Below, one piece after another: positions 17,298-27,433 of a DNA stretch of 64,000 nt (the first letter of the stretch is position 1; each line of letters opens with the position of its first letter). The DNA is from Elizabethkingia occulta. Its GTDB lineage: Bacteria > Bacteroidota > Bacteroidia > Flavobacteriales > Weeksellaceae. Below the pieces are notes generated by a model. The model saw only the letters and a list, made by a program, of their open reading frames with translations, was not told where the DNA came from and ran no database searches. The position numbers and the translations under genes are program-made. The DNA is taken from the NCBI RefSeq assembly GCF_002023715.1, contig NZ_MAHX01000005.1, positions 186,001 to 250,000 on the forward strand, read 5' to 3'.

Positions 17298-17963
17298 ATG
17301 ATGTCTAAAAAAATCTGTTCATTTCTTTTTATGGCTTTTTTAGCTACCCGCTGTCAGAAAAAAGAAGAGAAAAAATCTCTACACACACCATTTATTACAA
17401 ACAATGATGTACAGCCAATTGTAAAACAGGAAACAGATATTAAAAAGCTAAAACAAAAAGCGGAAGAAGCATTATTATATAACAAACAAAATAAATTAAA
17501 TACCGATTTCTGTATCCTGATAGACATGAGTATACATTCTGGTCTTAATCGTTTTTTTATTTGGGATTTCAAGCAAAATAACATTATTGAAAAATATCTT
17601 GTAGGACATGGTTGTGGTACTAATAGCTGGTCTTCGGATGAATCTGCCGGAAAAGCTGAATTCAGTAATGAAGACGGAAGTCACTTATCATCTCTGGGGA
17701 AATATAAAATTGGAGCCCGTGGATATAGCAATTGGGGAATTAATGTAAAATATATAATGCATGGATTAGAGGAAACAAATAGTAACGCTGTAAAACGTGT
17801 TATTGTATTTCACTCGTGGGATAAAATGAGTGATGAAGAAGTTTTCCCTAAAGGCAGTCCGGAAGGTTGGGGATGCCCTACAGTATCTAATAATGTAATG
17901 AAAATTATTGATCTTAAATTAAAAAATTCTGCAAAACCAGTATTAATGTGGATTTATAACTAG
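17298..17963 (+). CDS. Murein L,D-transpeptidase catalytic-domain protein (YkuD_2 type), lipoprotein-like
   Basis: A 221-residue protein from ATG 17298. An in-frame TTG at 17214 would add 28 residues but lies upstream of the -7 box. A hydrophobic signal ends ATRC (Cys19), suggesting a lipoprotein with an imperfect lipobox. The catalytic part (from about residue 70) has FHSWDK near residue 170 and the active-site GSPEGWGCP motif with the nucleophilic Cys, as in the murein L,D-transpeptidase catalytic-domain family. Such enzymes make or edit 3-3 cross-links or attach proteins to peptidoglycan. Monocistronic, convergent with hemN. Confidence 0.85.
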   Translation: MMSKKICSFLFMAFLATRCQKKEEKKSLHTPFITNNDVQPIVKQETDIKKLKQKAEEALLYNKQNKLNTDFCILIDMSIHSGLNRFFIWDFKQNNIIEKYLVGHGCGTNSWSSDESAGKAEFSNEDGSHLSSLGKYKIGARGYSNWGINVKYIMHGLEETNSNAVKRVIVFHSWDKMSDEEVFPKGSPEGWGCPTVSNNVMKIIDLKLKNSAKPVLMWIYN

Positions 17964-18031
17964 TTCTGCAGAATTAATATGTTAGTTTCTTATTCCGCGA
18001 TATCATCATCGCCAAGAAGCTTCTGAATCTT

Positions 18032-19390
18032 TTATATTGTCATGGAGAATATCCTTGTTCCCGGTTGTTTTCTTAACATTCTCAGGTCAAATGTCATGGT
18101 AACATTTCGGGTAAACGCTCTTCCCTCTTCAGTTATTTTTATACCATTTTCAGACAGCTCAACCAAGCCATCTTTCTGCATTTCCTGTAATTTTTCCATT
18201 GCATTTTCAAACTCAGGAAAGGCTGTTTCTGCATCCCAAGAGGTTTCCAGTCTGCACATCAGGTTTAGAATATGTTTACGAATAATAAGATCTTCTTCGT
18301 TCAGAATATGTCCTTTTACTACCGGGAATTCACCGTTATTTACCATCTGTTCATAACCTTCCACTGTTTTTTCATTTTGCGCAAATGCATACCAGCTGTC
18401 GGATATTCCGGACATCCCTAAACCTACCATTAGCTGGGTTTTAGAAGATGTATACCCCATAAAGTTACGATGAAGCGTTCCTTTTTTCATAGACTGATAA
18501 AGGTCGTCATGTGGTAATGCGAAATGATCCATTCCTATTTCGAAATAACCCAATTCTTCCAGTAAGCTTTTACCCTCTTCATATAATCTGCGTTTCTCGT
18601 CACCGGAAGGCAAATCATTTTCATCAAAGCCTCTTTGCCCTACACCTTTTATCCATGGAACGTGCGCATAAGAATAGAATGCTAGTCTGTCTGGTTTTAG
18701 CTCCAGTGTTTTACGAATGGTATTTTCCATACACTCCCAGTTTTGGAAAGGTAAACCAAATACTAGGTCGTGACTGATTCCTGTATAGCCAATTTCACAA
18801 GCCCATTCTGTTACGTTTTTTACATTTTCGAAAGGCTGTATTCTGTTAATGGCTTTCTGTACCTTTTCATTATAATCCTGCACTCCAAAGCTTACTCTTC
18901 TAAAGCCCAGGTCGTAAAGAGTTTTAAGGTGATCATATGTTGTATTATTTGGGTGTCCTTCAAAACTAAATTCCGGGTGTTCCGCAATTTCTACAGTTTC
19001 AAAAATTCCGCTAAGAAGTTTCTTAAGATTTTCAGGAGAAAAAAATGTAGGAGTTCCGCCTCCTAAGTGAAGTTCTTTCAGCTTCGGTTTTTCGTCAAAA
19101 AGGTTCAGGTAAAGCTGCCATTCTTTCAGAACGGTTTCCAAATATGGTTCTTCTACAGAATGTTGTTTTGTAATTCTTTTATGGCATGCACAAAAAGTAC
19201 ACAATGCTTCACAAAAAGGAAGATGAATATATATACTGATCCCTTCTTCCGCATTTGATTCTTTAAAAGAACGTATCACCGACTTCTTCCAACCCTCTAC
19301 AGAAAAACTTTCAAGATCCCAGTAAGGAACGGTTGGATAAGATGTATAGCGAGGGCCAGGTATATTGTATTTATCTACTAATGAATTCAT
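18032..19390 (-). CDS. hemN: Oxygen-independent coproporphyrinogen III oxidase
   Basis: A 452-residue radical-SAM enzyme that decarboxylates coproporphyrinogen III to protoporphyrinogen IX without oxygen. The Cys ligands of the 4Fe-4S cluster are Cys60, Cys64 and Cys67 (PFCEALCTFCACHK), with the HemN-specific extra Cys69. HemN rather than HemW is indicated by PGPRYTSYPTVPYW at the N-terminus, the ELHLGGGTPTFFSPENL segment and the full length (about 450-460). It is a single gene whose -7 box TAATTTTG lies at 19395-19402 on the minus strand, directly before the start. Confidence 0.96.
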   Translation of the reverse strand: MNSLVDKYNIPGPRYTSYPTVPYWDLESFSVEGWKKSVIRSFKESNAEEGISIYIHLPFCEALCTFCACHKRITKQHSVEEPYLETVLKEWQLYLNLFDEKPKLKELHLGGGTPTFFSPENLKKLLSGIFETVEIAEHPEFSFEGHPNNTTYDHLKTLYDLGFRRVSFGVQDYNEKVQKAINRIQPFENVKNVTEWACEIGYTGISHDLVFGLPFQNWECMENTIRKTLELKPDRLAFYSYAHVPWIKGVGQRGFDENDLPSGDEKRRLYEEGKSLLEELGYFEIGMDHFALPHDDLYQSMKKGTLHRNFMGYTSSKTQLMVGLGMSGISDSWYAFAQNEKTVEGYEQMVNNGEFPVVKGHILNEEDLIIRKHILNLMCRLETSWDAETAFPEFENAMEKLQEMQKDGLVELSENGIKITEEGRAFTRNVTMTFDLRMLRKQPGTRIFSMTI

Positions 19391-19446
19391 GCTGCAAAAT
19401 TACAAAATATAACAGGCTTTTGCACGGAATTTTAACCAAATAAAAA

Positions 19447-19668
19447 TCAGCTTTCTATATCATCTGTTTCACTAATAATTCTCTCAGCTTCGACAGCATT
19501 CTCTTCAGCAACATAAAGTATGTAATCCTGATTAACCGGCATTACAGAAAGATTGTTTACAAATTCGTTTTTCACATAGCTTTCAATACCATTAGCAGCA
19601 AGCTTTCCTTTCATAATTTCGACCTGAAATAATATATTTGACTGATATATTCTAATAAACTCTCCCAT
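19447..19668 (-). CDS. DUF2007-family small protein (putative signal transducer)
   Basis: A 73-residue protein that looks like a complete DUF2007 domain. It starts with a beta-strand (FIRIYQSNILFQVEIMKGKLAANGIESYV), has the typical LSVMPVNQDYILYV centre, and ends in an acidic helix (EENAVEAERIISETDD). The ferredoxin-like fold resembles PII-type domains, and the family is annotated as putative signal transducing, without experimental proof that I know of. It is separated from the APC permease upstream by about 75 bases and may be cotranscribed with it. Confidence 0.8.
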   Translation of the reverse strand: MGEFIRIYQSNILFQVEIMKGKLAANGIESYVKNEFVNNLSVMPVNQDYILYVAEENAVEAERIISETDDIES

Positions 19669-19744
19669 AAATAATTAAATAAAGTTATCTAAACTAAATT
19701 TAAGAATAAATATTTAAAGCTTAGTAATGGCAGACTATACAAAA

Positions 19745-21121
19745 CTACACCTTCTTTCTGATCAGGAAATACACCGGCAATCCCAAAAGAAGTAGAATAA
19801 ATCCGGGCCATGTATAGTTGGGCTTGTAAATAATAAGAAGTACACAGAACATAATTCCTATAACGAGATAAAGTAAAGGTGTTATAGGATATAAAAAAGT
19901 TTTGTAAGATCTCGGAATAAAAGGCTTTTTGAATCTCAGCCATATTACTGCAAAAACAGTAAGCATATAAAACAATACAATAACAAAAGAAATCATATCC
20001 AGGATATCTCCATACTGGCCGCTAAGGCACAATAAGGAAGCCCATATTCCCTGCAGCCATAGTGACTTCTCCGGAACATTATTTTTGTTGTTCTTAACAG
20101 CTGAGCTAAAAAACAAACCATCTTTAGCCATTGTCTGAAAAACACGGGCTCCAGATAAAACAAGTCCGTTGATACAGCCAAAAGTAGAAATCATAACAAG
20201 AATAGCCATGATAATAGTTCCGGTATTTCCCATAATCTTTTCTGCAGCAGCTACAGCAACGCGATCATTGGCAGCAAAAGCAATTTCATCCCGAGATAAT
20301 GCGCTTAGATAAACCACATTACATAAAAAATAAAGTATAATCACAGATGCCGTACCAATAACCATGGCACGAACTACATTCCGTTTAGGGTTCTCTATCT
20401 CGCCGGAAACAAAAGTTACACTCTCCCATGCAACACTACTAAAAACTGAGCCTACCATTGCTGCAGCAATTCCACCTAAAATAGCTTTACCGCTAATAGG
20501 CATCCACCCTTCTCCTTTCAGGTTCTGGAAAGCTTTAGAACCAATATTTAAATTTTCGCTCAGGTGTGAATCTTTAATAAAAATAAGCCCCAAAACAATC
20601 AGTCCTAAAAGTGCTATAATTTTAGAAGCCGTAAAGACGGACTGTATTATTTTCCCGCTTTTGATTCCTCTTGTATTAATATAGGTAAGCAACATAATAA
20701 TACCAATGCCTAAAATCTGGAGCCAGGTAATCTTAAAACTACCTTGCTGAAATAAAGGTGCGGCATCATTGAGCTGCGGAATAAGATAGGCTGTGAACTT
20801 ACTGAATGCAACAGCTACCGCTGCAATAGTTCCGGTTTGTATCACGGTAAATAATCCCCAACCGTATAGAAAGCCTGTAAGCTTGCCAAAAACTTCTGTC
20901 AGATAGGTATATTGGCCTCCGGCTTTTGGAAAAATAGCGGATAATTCACCATAACATAGTGCTGCCGATACTGTAATAACTCCTGTGATAAGCCAGACAA
21001 CTAATAGCCACCATCCGGACCCGAGTTGCCTCATAATATCGGATGAAACAATAAAAATTCCGCTACCGATCATAGATCCCATAACGATCATAGTGGCATC
21101 CCATAGTTTGAGTCTTTGCAT
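19745..21121 (-). CDS. APC-superfamily amino acid permease
   Basis: A 458-residue, 12-span transporter of the amino acid-polyamine-organocation superfamily. The first helix carries the unwound substrate-binding signature GSMIGSGIFIV near residue 17. GGQYTYLTEVFGKLTGFLYGW (helix 3) and SVAWESVTFVSGEIENPKRN (helix 6 to 7) are also diagnostic. It resembles the LAT/serine-threonine exchanger branch, but the substrate cannot be fixed from sequence. It is unlike the second permease in the window (59800-61479), which belongs to the cationic amino acid transporter-like branch. Confidence 0.9.
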   Translation of the reverse strand: MQRLKLWDATMIVMGSMIGSGIFIVSSDIMRQLGSGWWLLVVWLITGVITVSAALCYGELSAIFPKAGGQYTYLTEVFGKLTGFLYGWGLFTVIQTGTIAAVAVAFSKFTAYLIPQLNDAAPLFQQGSFKITWLQILGIGIIMLLTYINTRGIKSGKIIQSVFTASKIIALLGLIVLGLIFIKDSHLSENLNIGSKAFQNLKGEGWMPISGKAILGGIAAAMVGSVFSSVAWESVTFVSGEIENPKRNVVRAMVIGTASVIILYFLCNVVYLSALSRDEIAFAANDRVAVAAAEKIMGNTGTIIMAILVMISTFGCINGLVLSGARVFQTMAKDGLFFSSAVKNNKNNVPEKSLWLQGIWASLLCLSGQYGDILDMISFVIVLFYMLTVFAVIWLRFKKPFIPRSYKTFLYPITPLLYLVIGIMFCVLLIIYKPNYTWPGFILLLLGLPVYFLIRKKV

Positions 21122-21171
21122 AGTTTAAATTTTGATTCCAAATATATAAATAATGCAAATTGAAAAATGAA

Positions 21172-21202
21172 AAAGCTGCAAAATCTTGCAGCTTTGTATA
21201 AT
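21172..21202 (-). terminator. Terminator of the PepSY-like gene
   Basis: AAAGCTGCAA (21172-21181) pairs with TTGCAGCTTT (21186-21195) around AATC. On the minus strand the stem is followed by a T-rich run. Confidence 0.8.
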
Positions 21203-21237
21203 AAATTTAAAAATATCGATTAATAAATGTGGTAACC

Positions 21238-21678
21238 TTAATTAATTTTGGAAAATGTTCCGTTCAATTCAAATTCCAAATTAAGCCCACTTTTTAGTTT
21301 TACTTCGTACTTTCTTTTTTCACGGCTTACCCATACAATAGGATCACCTTTGTAATTAGAGTTTGTGTAATTGGTTAAAGATGCCGGAAGAAAACCTGTG
21401 GAAATCGCATTTCCTTTGCCATCTACCTCTTCCCATTCACCATCATTGTGAAATTCTACTTCTACTCCGTTACTATATTTTACAGTAAAATCTACATCAT
21501 TAGGATTTTCTGCATTTTTAATGTAAATAAATGGCTTACCACTGATGTATTTATTCAGAAAGTCCTGAGCATTGGACGGAAGTTGCGCTTTGGTAATGGT
21601 TTGTTTTTGTGCAGCTACCATACCCACAACAACTAAACCTGCTACTACCATTAACCTTTTCAGATAAATCATTTTCAT
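21238..21678 (-). CDS. Secreted PepSY-like protein (beta-lactamase-inhibitor-like fold)
   Basis: A 146-residue exported protein. The signal peptide ends MVAAQ near residue 24. Two repeats of the putative beta-lactamase-inhibitor-like PepSY family follow: QDFLNKYISGKPFIYIKN...YSNGVEVEFHNDGEWEEVDGKG, then SLTNYTNSNYKGDPIVWVSREKRKYEVKLKSGLNLEF. The family (DUF2874/PF11396-type) is abundant in Bacteroidota periplasm. The name reflects a structural resemblance and does not show inhibition of a beta-lactamase. It is monocistronic between two hairpin terminators. Confidence 0.82.
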   Translation of the reverse strand: MKMIYLKRLMVVAGLVVVGMVAAQKQTITKAQLPSNAQDFLNKYISGKPFIYIKNAENPNDVDFTVKYSNGVEVEFHNDGEWEEVDGKGNAISTGFLPASLTNYTNSNYKGDPIVWVSREKRKYEVKLKSGLNLEFELNGTFSKIN

Positions 21679-21852
21679 AATACTATTATGTTTTAATCTT
21701 AAAATAAAGATAGCCTTTTTTTTCTAAACACTAAGGCTGTCTAAACTCAAACTGTGTAATAAGTAACAAATTTTAAACCATAAAGGATATAATAGAAAAA
21801 ATGAATGGTTTTTCAGCTATGCCAGTCTATAGCCCTCCGGTTTATAATAAAT

Positions 21853-21880
21853 AAAAAAGCCCCTCGAAAGGGGCTTTATA
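21853..21880 (-). terminator. Terminator downstream of typA
   Basis: AAAGCCCCT (21856-21864) pairs with AGGGGCTTT (21869-21877) around a 4-base loop, with A and T runs on both sides. It lies about 25 bases after the typA stop on the minus strand. Confidence 0.9.
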
Positions 21881-21901
21881 TATGAAGCTTTAAGATTAAA
21901 A

Positions 21902-23707
21902 TTAATCTTTAGCCATTCTTTCTGCACGTTTTCTTTCCTCTTCGCTAAGAATTTTCTTTCTCATACGAATGAAGTTAGGCGTTACCTCGATGCACTCATC
22001 GTGTTGGATATATTCCATACATTCTTCTAGTGAGAACAAGATTTTTGGAGCAATACCACCATCTTTATCTTTTCCGGAAGCACGCATGTTGTTTAGCTGC
22101 TTAGCTTCAACAATATTTACAACAAGATCTCCTGGCTTATTTTGTTCTCCTACGATCATACCTGCGTAGATTTCCTCACCCGGATCTACAAAGAACTTAC
22201 CTCTGTCTTGTAGTTTTTCAATAGAATATGCTGTTGCAGGTCCTTGTGTTTTACTTACTAATACACCATTATTTCTTCCCGGAATAGCACCTTTGAAAGG
22301 CTTATACTCAGTGAAACGGTGTGCCATGATAGCTTCACCTGCAGTTGCTGTAAGCATCTGAGAACGTAATCCGATAAGACCTCTTGAAGGAATTTCGAAT
22401 TCCATGTGCTGCATTTCACCTTTAGTTTCCATAATATGAAGGTCACCTTTTCTTTGTGTAGCAAGGTCGATAACTCTTGAAGCAAATTCTTCAGGTACGT
22501 CTACTACTAAAGATTCATAAGGCTCGCATTGTACACCATCAATTTCTCTAAGGATAACCTGAGGCTGACCAATTGTCATCTCGTACCCTTCTCTTCTCAT
22601 TGTTTCGATTAGAACTGATAAGTGAAGAATACCTCTACCGAATACAAGGAATGTATTAGCATCACCTGTCTGCTGAACTCTTAGTGCTAAGTTTTTCTCT
22701 AATTCTTTTTCTAATCTTTCTCTAAGGTGGTTAGAAGTAACATATTTACCATCTTTACCAAAGAAAGGAGAATTGTTAATAGAAAATGTCATGTTTAGTG
22801 TAGGCTCATCGATAGATGTTCTTGGTAATGGTTCAGGATTTTCAAGATCGACGAAAGAATCACCAATCTGGAAAGCATCGAAACCAACTACAGCACAGAT
22901 ATCACCTGCTTGTACTTCGCTAACTTTCTTCTTACCTAATCCTTCAAATACGTATAATTCTTTAACTTTTCCTTTTACAATTTTGTCGCCTTCCTGTGCA
23001 AGACCAATCCATTGACCTTCTTTAAGACTTCCTCTTATAACTTTACCAATTGCAATTCTACCTAAGAATGAAGAGTAATCTAAAGATACAATCTGCATTT
23101 GCAGGTTACCTTCTTCTACTTTAGGTTCTGGAACATATTCAAGAATACCGTCTAATAATGGTAAAATGCTGTCAGTTTGCTCTAAAGAGCTGTTGAACCA
23201 ACCTTGTTTAGATGATCCGTAGAATGTAGGGAAATCTAATTGCTCTTCAGTAGCATCAAGGTTGAAGAATAGATCGAATACCTGGTCATGAACTTCTTCA
23301 GGACGACAGTTTGGTTTGTCTACTTTATTGATAACCACCATTGGCTTCAATCCAAGCTCAAGAGCTTTTTGAAGCACGAAACGTGTTTGTGGCATCGCTC
23401 CTTCGAAAGCATCAACCAATAGTACAACACCATCCGCCATTTTCAATACACGCTCTACTTCACCACCAAAATCGGCGTGACCAGGAGTATCGATAACGTT
23501 TATCTTTACATCTTTGTAAGTAACAGAGATGTTTTTTGATAAGATGGTAATACCACGTTCTCTTTCCAGATCATTGTTGTCCATGATAAGCTCTCCGCTT
23601 TCCTGGTTTTCTCTGAAAATGTGGGTTGCGTGGATAATTTTATCAACCAGGGTTGTTTTACCGTGGTCAACGTGCGCAATAATTGCAATATTTCTAATTT
23701 GCTGCAT
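21902..23707 (-). CDS. typA: Ribosome-associated GTPase TypA/BipA
   Basis: A 601-residue translational GTPase of the expected length. It binds 70S ribosomes and supports 50S assembly and stress or low-temperature growth. The G motifs are present: [10 protein letters not shown] (G1, residues 10-19), RERGITI (G2), [11 protein letters not shown] (G3), and NKVDKPNCR (G4). Domains II and III and the BipA-specific C-terminal domain follow ([20 protein letters not shown], then [18 protein letters not shown] at the end). It is monocistronic. A minus-strand -7 box TAACTTTG at 23726-23733 lies 18 bases before the start. Confidence 0.97.
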   Translation of the reverse strand: MQQIRNIAIIAHVDHGKTTLVDKIIHATHIFRENQESGELIMDNNDLERERGITILSKNISVTYKDVKINVIDTPGHADFGGEVERVLKMADGVVLLVDAFEGAMPQTRFVLQKALELGLKPMVVINKVDKPNCRPEEVHDQVFDLFFNLDATEEQLDFPTFYGSSKQGWFNSSLEQTDSILPLLDGILEYVPEPKVEEGNLQMQIVSLDYSSFLGRIAIGKVIRGSLKEGQWIGLAQEGDKIVKGKVKELYVFEGLGKKKVSEVQAGDICAVVGFDAFQIGDSFVDLENPEPLPRTSIDEPTLNMTFSINNSPFFGKDGKYVTSNHLRERLEKELEKNLALRVQQTGDANTFLVFGRGILHLSVLIETMRREGYEMTIGQPQVILREIDGVQCEPYESLVVDVPEEFASRVIDLATQRKGDLHIMETKGEMQHMEFEIPSRGLIGLRSQMLTATAGEAIMAHRFTEYKPFKGAIPGRNNGVLVSKTQGPATAYSIEKLQDRGKFFVDPGEEIYAGMIVGEQNKPGDLVVNIVEAKQLNNMRASGKDKDGGIAPKILFSLEECMEYIQHDECIEVTPNFIRMRKKILSEEERKRAERMAKD

Positions 23708-23725
23708 AAAGGATTTTTACGGACG

Positions 23726-23733
23726 CAAAGTTA
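23726..23733 (-). promoter_or_regulatory. -7 box of typA
   Basis: The complement reads TAACTTTG, an exact match to TAnnTTTG, 18 bases before the start codon. No clear -33 element is seen. Confidence 0.6.
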
Positions 23734-23965
23734 CGATTTTTCTATTTTTTATTTTTAGTATGAATGAAATTTATTTTTCAGAGATGAAATAAAAAATTAA
23801 ATATTTTATTATCAGTCGATTGAATAGTCATTCACATGCTTTTCGCCTGCATGACATAAGCTATTTTAAGAAGAAACCCTCCTCCTGTTTATCAATCATT
23901 CTGCGAAATATCCTTTGGTAAAATCTATTAAGTAGTACTAATGAGACCACAATTCCATTTAGTGA

Positions 23966-24217
23966 CTAGTTTTGATTCTTTCTCGAATTAATTTCTTTCT
24001 GGATGTTTTTCAGATTATTCAGATTCAGAATGGCAATAGGTGACAATGCGATGGGTACTACTAACAAAGCTGTAAACCCTTTTTTAATGGTAATAAACAG
24101 CGATAACACAAATAATAATATTAATGTTCCGATAAGTAATATTGTTAAAGGTTTTATTGTTTTTTGTCTTTTAAGTAGCTCTTCTGTGCTCAGGTCACTA
24201 AAGTTTTCATTTTTCAT
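23966..24217 (-). CDS. Small two-span membrane protein of unknown function
   Basis: An 83-residue protein from ATG 24217 (MKNENFSDLSTEELLKRQK). An in-frame ATG at 24238 would add seven residues. Still more upstream starts run into the terminator of the fucosidase gene and are unlikely. A conserved-looking N-terminal acidic helix (LSTEELLKRQKTIK) is followed by two spans (about 25-44 and 49-67) and a basic Asn/Lys tail. I recall similar Flavobacteriia proteins carrying the misleading name redox-active disulfide protein 2, but there is no cysteine here. No function is proposed. Confidence 0.65.
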   Translation of the reverse strand: MKNENFSDLSTEELLKRQKTIKPLTILLIGTLILLFVLSLFITIKKGFTALLVVPIALSPIAILNLNNLKNIQKEINSRKNQN

Positions 24218-24284
24218 GGTTCTTTTTTTGCTAGGCATAAACTTAACTATAATAAATATAAGTGCTATTAATTTTTTAAAATAA

Positions 24285-24314
24285 AAAAGCACTCTGAATT
24301 ATTCAGAGTGCTTA
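24285..24314 (-). terminator. Terminator of the fucosidase gene
   Basis: AAGCACTCTGAA and its complement TTCAGAGTGCTT form a 12-bp stem (about 24287-24313). On the minus strand a run of six T follows. It lies 24 bases after the fucosidase stop. Confidence 0.9.
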
Positions 24315-24336
24315 GTAAAACTTTATATAAGTAATA

Positions 24337-26178
24337 TTATAAATTACTTTCTACTGCACCTATTTTCTCACGATACAGATCAACAGGCTTGTCCAGAAGA
24401 ACAGCAATTACTGTAAGGTTTTTATCTAGTCTTTCTTTTGGTACATCGACATAAACAATACCCGGAACAGCGCTCCAGTATAATTTGTTATAAATACGAT
24501 GCGGGATTATGGACCCTTCTCCGGCAATTCTTATTCTGGAAATATTATTTTTCAATCCCTTCAGTGCTATTGGTCCGGTAGGGGTTCCTTCTACAAATAA
24601 ATAAAGTGTTTGCTTATCTTTCGACAAAGCGCTCATCCCGGAATAATGTCCGTCCGGAAGTCCCGCTCCTGTTTCGTATAAAGCTTCAGCATTTTTACTA
24701 ATCCAGTTCAATACTTCAGGATTTGTTTTGGAAGTTTTCTTTATTTTCATATCCATACCATCCTGAGTAATCCCGGCATTATCGAGCAAATTAGTGCCTT
24801 TATGCAGTTGATTCGCTATTTCGTAAGCAGCTTTCTTTCCATCAGAATTTTCCAGTACACTTTGAAGAGCAGGTGCCGGATCATTTATTTTACCGGTTAC
24901 TTTCACAGGCTCGCTAAAGTTAAGCTGTACAACGGTTACATCTTTATCAAACTGTGCATTTGAAAATGAAAGCGTAAGGTTGCCGTTCTGATCCTGATTA
25001 TAATTTACTTTAGCATTGGTATCTCCAATAACCTGTGCAGAAACAGGAGCTGAAGTAAGTCCATAAATTTTCGCAAAATCTTTTGCCTCTTCCAAATACA
25101 GGAATAACTTTTTGCCATCAACAGACAAAGAAGATTTTCCTCTGTAATTAGTGAACGGTAGTCCCTGACGGGTTGTGTAAATAGCATCTGAATTCTTCTT
25201 CGTCCATCTTCCCAGATTTTCAAGGATTTTAACCTGTTCTGCAGGAATACTACCATCCGCCTTAGGTCCTATATCAATAAGAAGATTTCCGCCCATACTG
25301 ATTACATCAGCTAGGGTTCTTACAATCATATTTGGTGATTTGTAATTTCTGTCGAATGGCTGATATCCCCAGGAATCGTTCATTGTATAACATAATTCCC
25401 AATATTTGCTCTGAGGCGCTACTACAGGTATCCCCTGCTCCGGCGTTTCATAATCGCCGTGGTTGTTCAAACGAGAATTAATAATAATATTGGGATTATG
25501 TTTTCTTAGATTAGCCAAAGTCTGTGGTGCCTGCCATTCTGCTGAAGTATGCTCCCAGTCTCCATCAAACCATATTAAATCAGGCTTAAACTGTGTTGAC
25601 AATTCGCTTAGCTGTCCCTGATAATATTTGATAAAGTTCTGCCAGCGTACAGGATCCTTTGCGATATCATAACGCTTCTTTGTACGTGTATTGACGTCAT
25701 AATATGGATGGCTCCAATCCGGAAGCGAATAATAAAGTCCGGTTTTCAATCCAGCTTTCTTTAAATCTGCAACAAAAGGACCTATTAAATCTTCTTTAGC
25801 GGCAGCATCTTTGAAGCTAGTGATCGCTTTGTCCGATTTTGAATCCCATAGAGAAATTCCATCGTGATGTCTTGTGGTAATTACTGAATATTTTGCCCCT
25901 GATTCTTTAATCAGTCTTGTCCATTCATCAGGATTATAGCGGGAAGCATTGAATCCGCCCAATTGCTTCATGTAATTATCATGATTAATATAATTATTAA
26001 AAAAAGACCAGGATTCTGATATTCCGTTTACAGAATAGATTCCCCAATGGATGAATACCCCTAATTTGGCATCCCGGAACCATTGCATTTTTGCTTCATC
26101 GTTGTTCTTCTTTTCCTGTGCTCCTATACTACCTATACTAAGGCCTAATAACAGTAAACTGGTAATTCTGTTCTTCAT
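24337..26178 (-). CDS. Alpha-L-fucosidase, glycoside hydrolase family 29
   Basis: A 613-residue exported GH29 enzyme that releases alpha-linked L-fucose, probably in the periplasm. The signal peptide ends SIGAQ near residue 21. Catalytic-barrel signatures are AKLGVFIHWGIYSVNG near 37, YSVITTRHHDGISLWDS near 97, and LIWFDGDWEH near 200, where the Asp of WFDG is the family nucleophile. After the barrel (about residue 360) there are beta-rich domains, including a repeated unit: YTTRQGLPFTNYRGKSSLSVD and YETGAGLPDGHYSGMSALSKD share layout, suggesting an internally duplicated C-terminal module. It stands alone, with no SusCD partner adjacent. Confidence 0.94.
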   Translation of the reverse strand: MKNRITSLLLLGLSIGSIGAQEKKNNDEAKMQWFRDAKLGVFIHWGIYSVNGISESWSFFNNYINHDNYMKQLGGFNASRYNPDEWTRLIKESGAKYSVITTRHHDGISLWDSKSDKAITSFKDAAAKEDLIGPFVADLKKAGLKTGLYYSLPDWSHPYYDVNTRTKKRYDIAKDPVRWQNFIKYYQGQLSELSTQFKPDLIWFDGDWEHTSAEWQAPQTLANLRKHNPNIIINSRLNNHGDYETPEQGIPVVAPQSKYWELCYTMNDSWGYQPFDRNYKSPNMIVRTLADVISMGGNLLIDIGPKADGSIPAEQVKILENLGRWTKKNSDAIYTTRQGLPFTNYRGKSSLSVDGKKLFLYLEEAKDFAKIYGLTSAPVSAQVIGDTNAKVNYNQDQNGNLTLSFSNAQFDKDVTVVQLNFSEPVKVTGKINDPAPALQSVLENSDGKKAAYEIANQLHKGTNLLDNAGITQDGMDMKIKKTSKTNPEVLNWISKNAEALYETGAGLPDGHYSGMSALSKDKQTLYLFVEGTPTGPIALKGLKNNISRIRIAGEGSIIPHRIYNKLYWSAVPGIVYVDVPKERLDKNLTVIAVLLDKPVDLYREKIGAVESNL

Positions 26179-26290
26179 GGTTTTACTTTTTCTGCCTAAA
26201 AATACGCAAAATAAGGGGTTTACAAAACATTTTCACCAATAGGCTTAATAAAGGATAGAATTTCCAATTTCACTTTAACGTGATATAGAG

Positions 26291-26298
26291 TATATTTG
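26291..26298 (+). promoter_or_regulatory. -7 box upstream of the 26322 gene
   Basis: TATATTTG, an exact consensus match, 23 bases before ATG 26322. No clear -33 TTG. Confidence 0.6.
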
Positions 26299-26321
26299 TC
26301 ATAAATCAAACAAATAAACAG

Positions 26322-27431
26322 ATGAAATACCAGATCACATTAGTACTTTCTTTATTATTTGCCCTGAGTATTTTTGCACAGGAAAACAAAAAAGATCCCG
26401 GGTATGAACAATACTCCGGAGGATACGGCAGCAATGATGGTATATATCTGTTTGAAGATGGAAGATTTATTTTATACGGATATGCCACTGCTGTTTTTGG
26501 GGAATATAGTATTGATAAAGATATTTTGTCCTTCTTCCCTGAGAAACGGGAATTGTTTGAGGTATATGCTACACAAAACAAATCCTTGGGTTCTAAAACT
26601 CGGATAAACTATGCCGGATTTGAAAGAGGAAGCATATCATTAATCCGCTTCAATAATGATAAAAGTCTACAAAATATTTTTAATGATAATCCTAATTGCT
26701 TCTCCGGACCTTTTGTGTCGGAAGTACCGAAGAACGTAAATGAATTTACACTTTACAATCTTGCTGATAAGGAGTTTGGAGATCGGATAAGACCATATAA
26801 TTCATGGAAATATAAGAATGACAAAGGCTATAATGACTTTATTTTTATTTACAATCAACCAAGACCTGAATATGAGAATTTTAGTGGTAAAATGGTAACT
26901 AATGAAAAAGGAACAACATTAAAATTGTCTAACTTTGGTGGAGAAAATGGTTATCCAAAATATGATCTTAAACAAAATGAAGAAAAACAAAGCCAATGGA
27001 AGGAACTTTTGGATATGAAAGACAAATACACCAGGTATAAAGAGAAAAAAGAAGACTTTATAATGGCCAATAAACATTACAGTATGATCTTGGATCCGGA
27101 TATGTCAATTTACAATTATGATTCCCATTCTAATCAATATATCAGTAAGAATGTGGATGAAAATGCAGCGTATTATAATGACAATCCATTTAATGATGCT
27201 CACTACCTCCGAAAGTTTTCAAAATTGCAACCAGAATCAAGATCCAATAGCAGAATATCAGAAAAAGATATTCTGTCCACGCCTGTCTTTTTGAGTAAAT
27301 GTAATGATCCTTCCGGCAGAAGCTATCGTTATAAAGGCATACCAAAATCCGGATTGGAAGCCCAGTATGAAAAAATACCTCCTACAACTATTCCTTCTCC
27401 CCCAATGCCGCTTGCTCCAGTAAAGAAATAA
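26322..27431 (+). CDS. Secreted protein of unknown function
   Basis: A 369-residue protein with a clear signal peptide (MKYQITLVLSLLFALSIFAQ, cleavage after residue 20). I do not recognise a family. The N-terminal third has a Gly/Tyr-rich start (QYSGGYGSNDGIYLFEDGRF) that reads like a lipocalin- or META-like strand pattern. The middle is Lys/Asp/Tyr-rich and probably helical (KEKKEDFIMANKHY). The last 20 residues are Pro-rich (PPTTIPSPPMPLAPVKK). It has its own -7 box and ends 2 bases from the convergent GNAT pseudogene. Codon use looks like that of its neighbours. Confidence 0.75.
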   Translation: MKYQITLVLSLLFALSIFAQENKKDPGYEQYSGGYGSNDGIYLFEDGRFILYGYATAVFGEYSIDKDILSFFPEKRELFEVYATQNKSLGSKTRINYAGFERGSISLIRFNNDKSLQNIFNDNPNCFSGPFVSEVPKNVNEFTLYNLADKEFGDRIRPYNSWKYKNDKGYNDFIFIYNQPRPEYENFSGKMVTNEKGTTLKLSNFGGENGYPKYDLKQNEEKQSQWKELLDMKDKYTRYKEKKEDFIMANKHYSMILDPDMSIYNYDSHSNQYISKNVDENAAYYNDNPFNDAHYLRKFSKLQPESRSNSRISEKDILSTPVFLSKCNDPSGRSYRYKGIPKSGLEAQYEKIPPTTIPSPPMPLAPVKK

Positions 27432-27433
27432 TA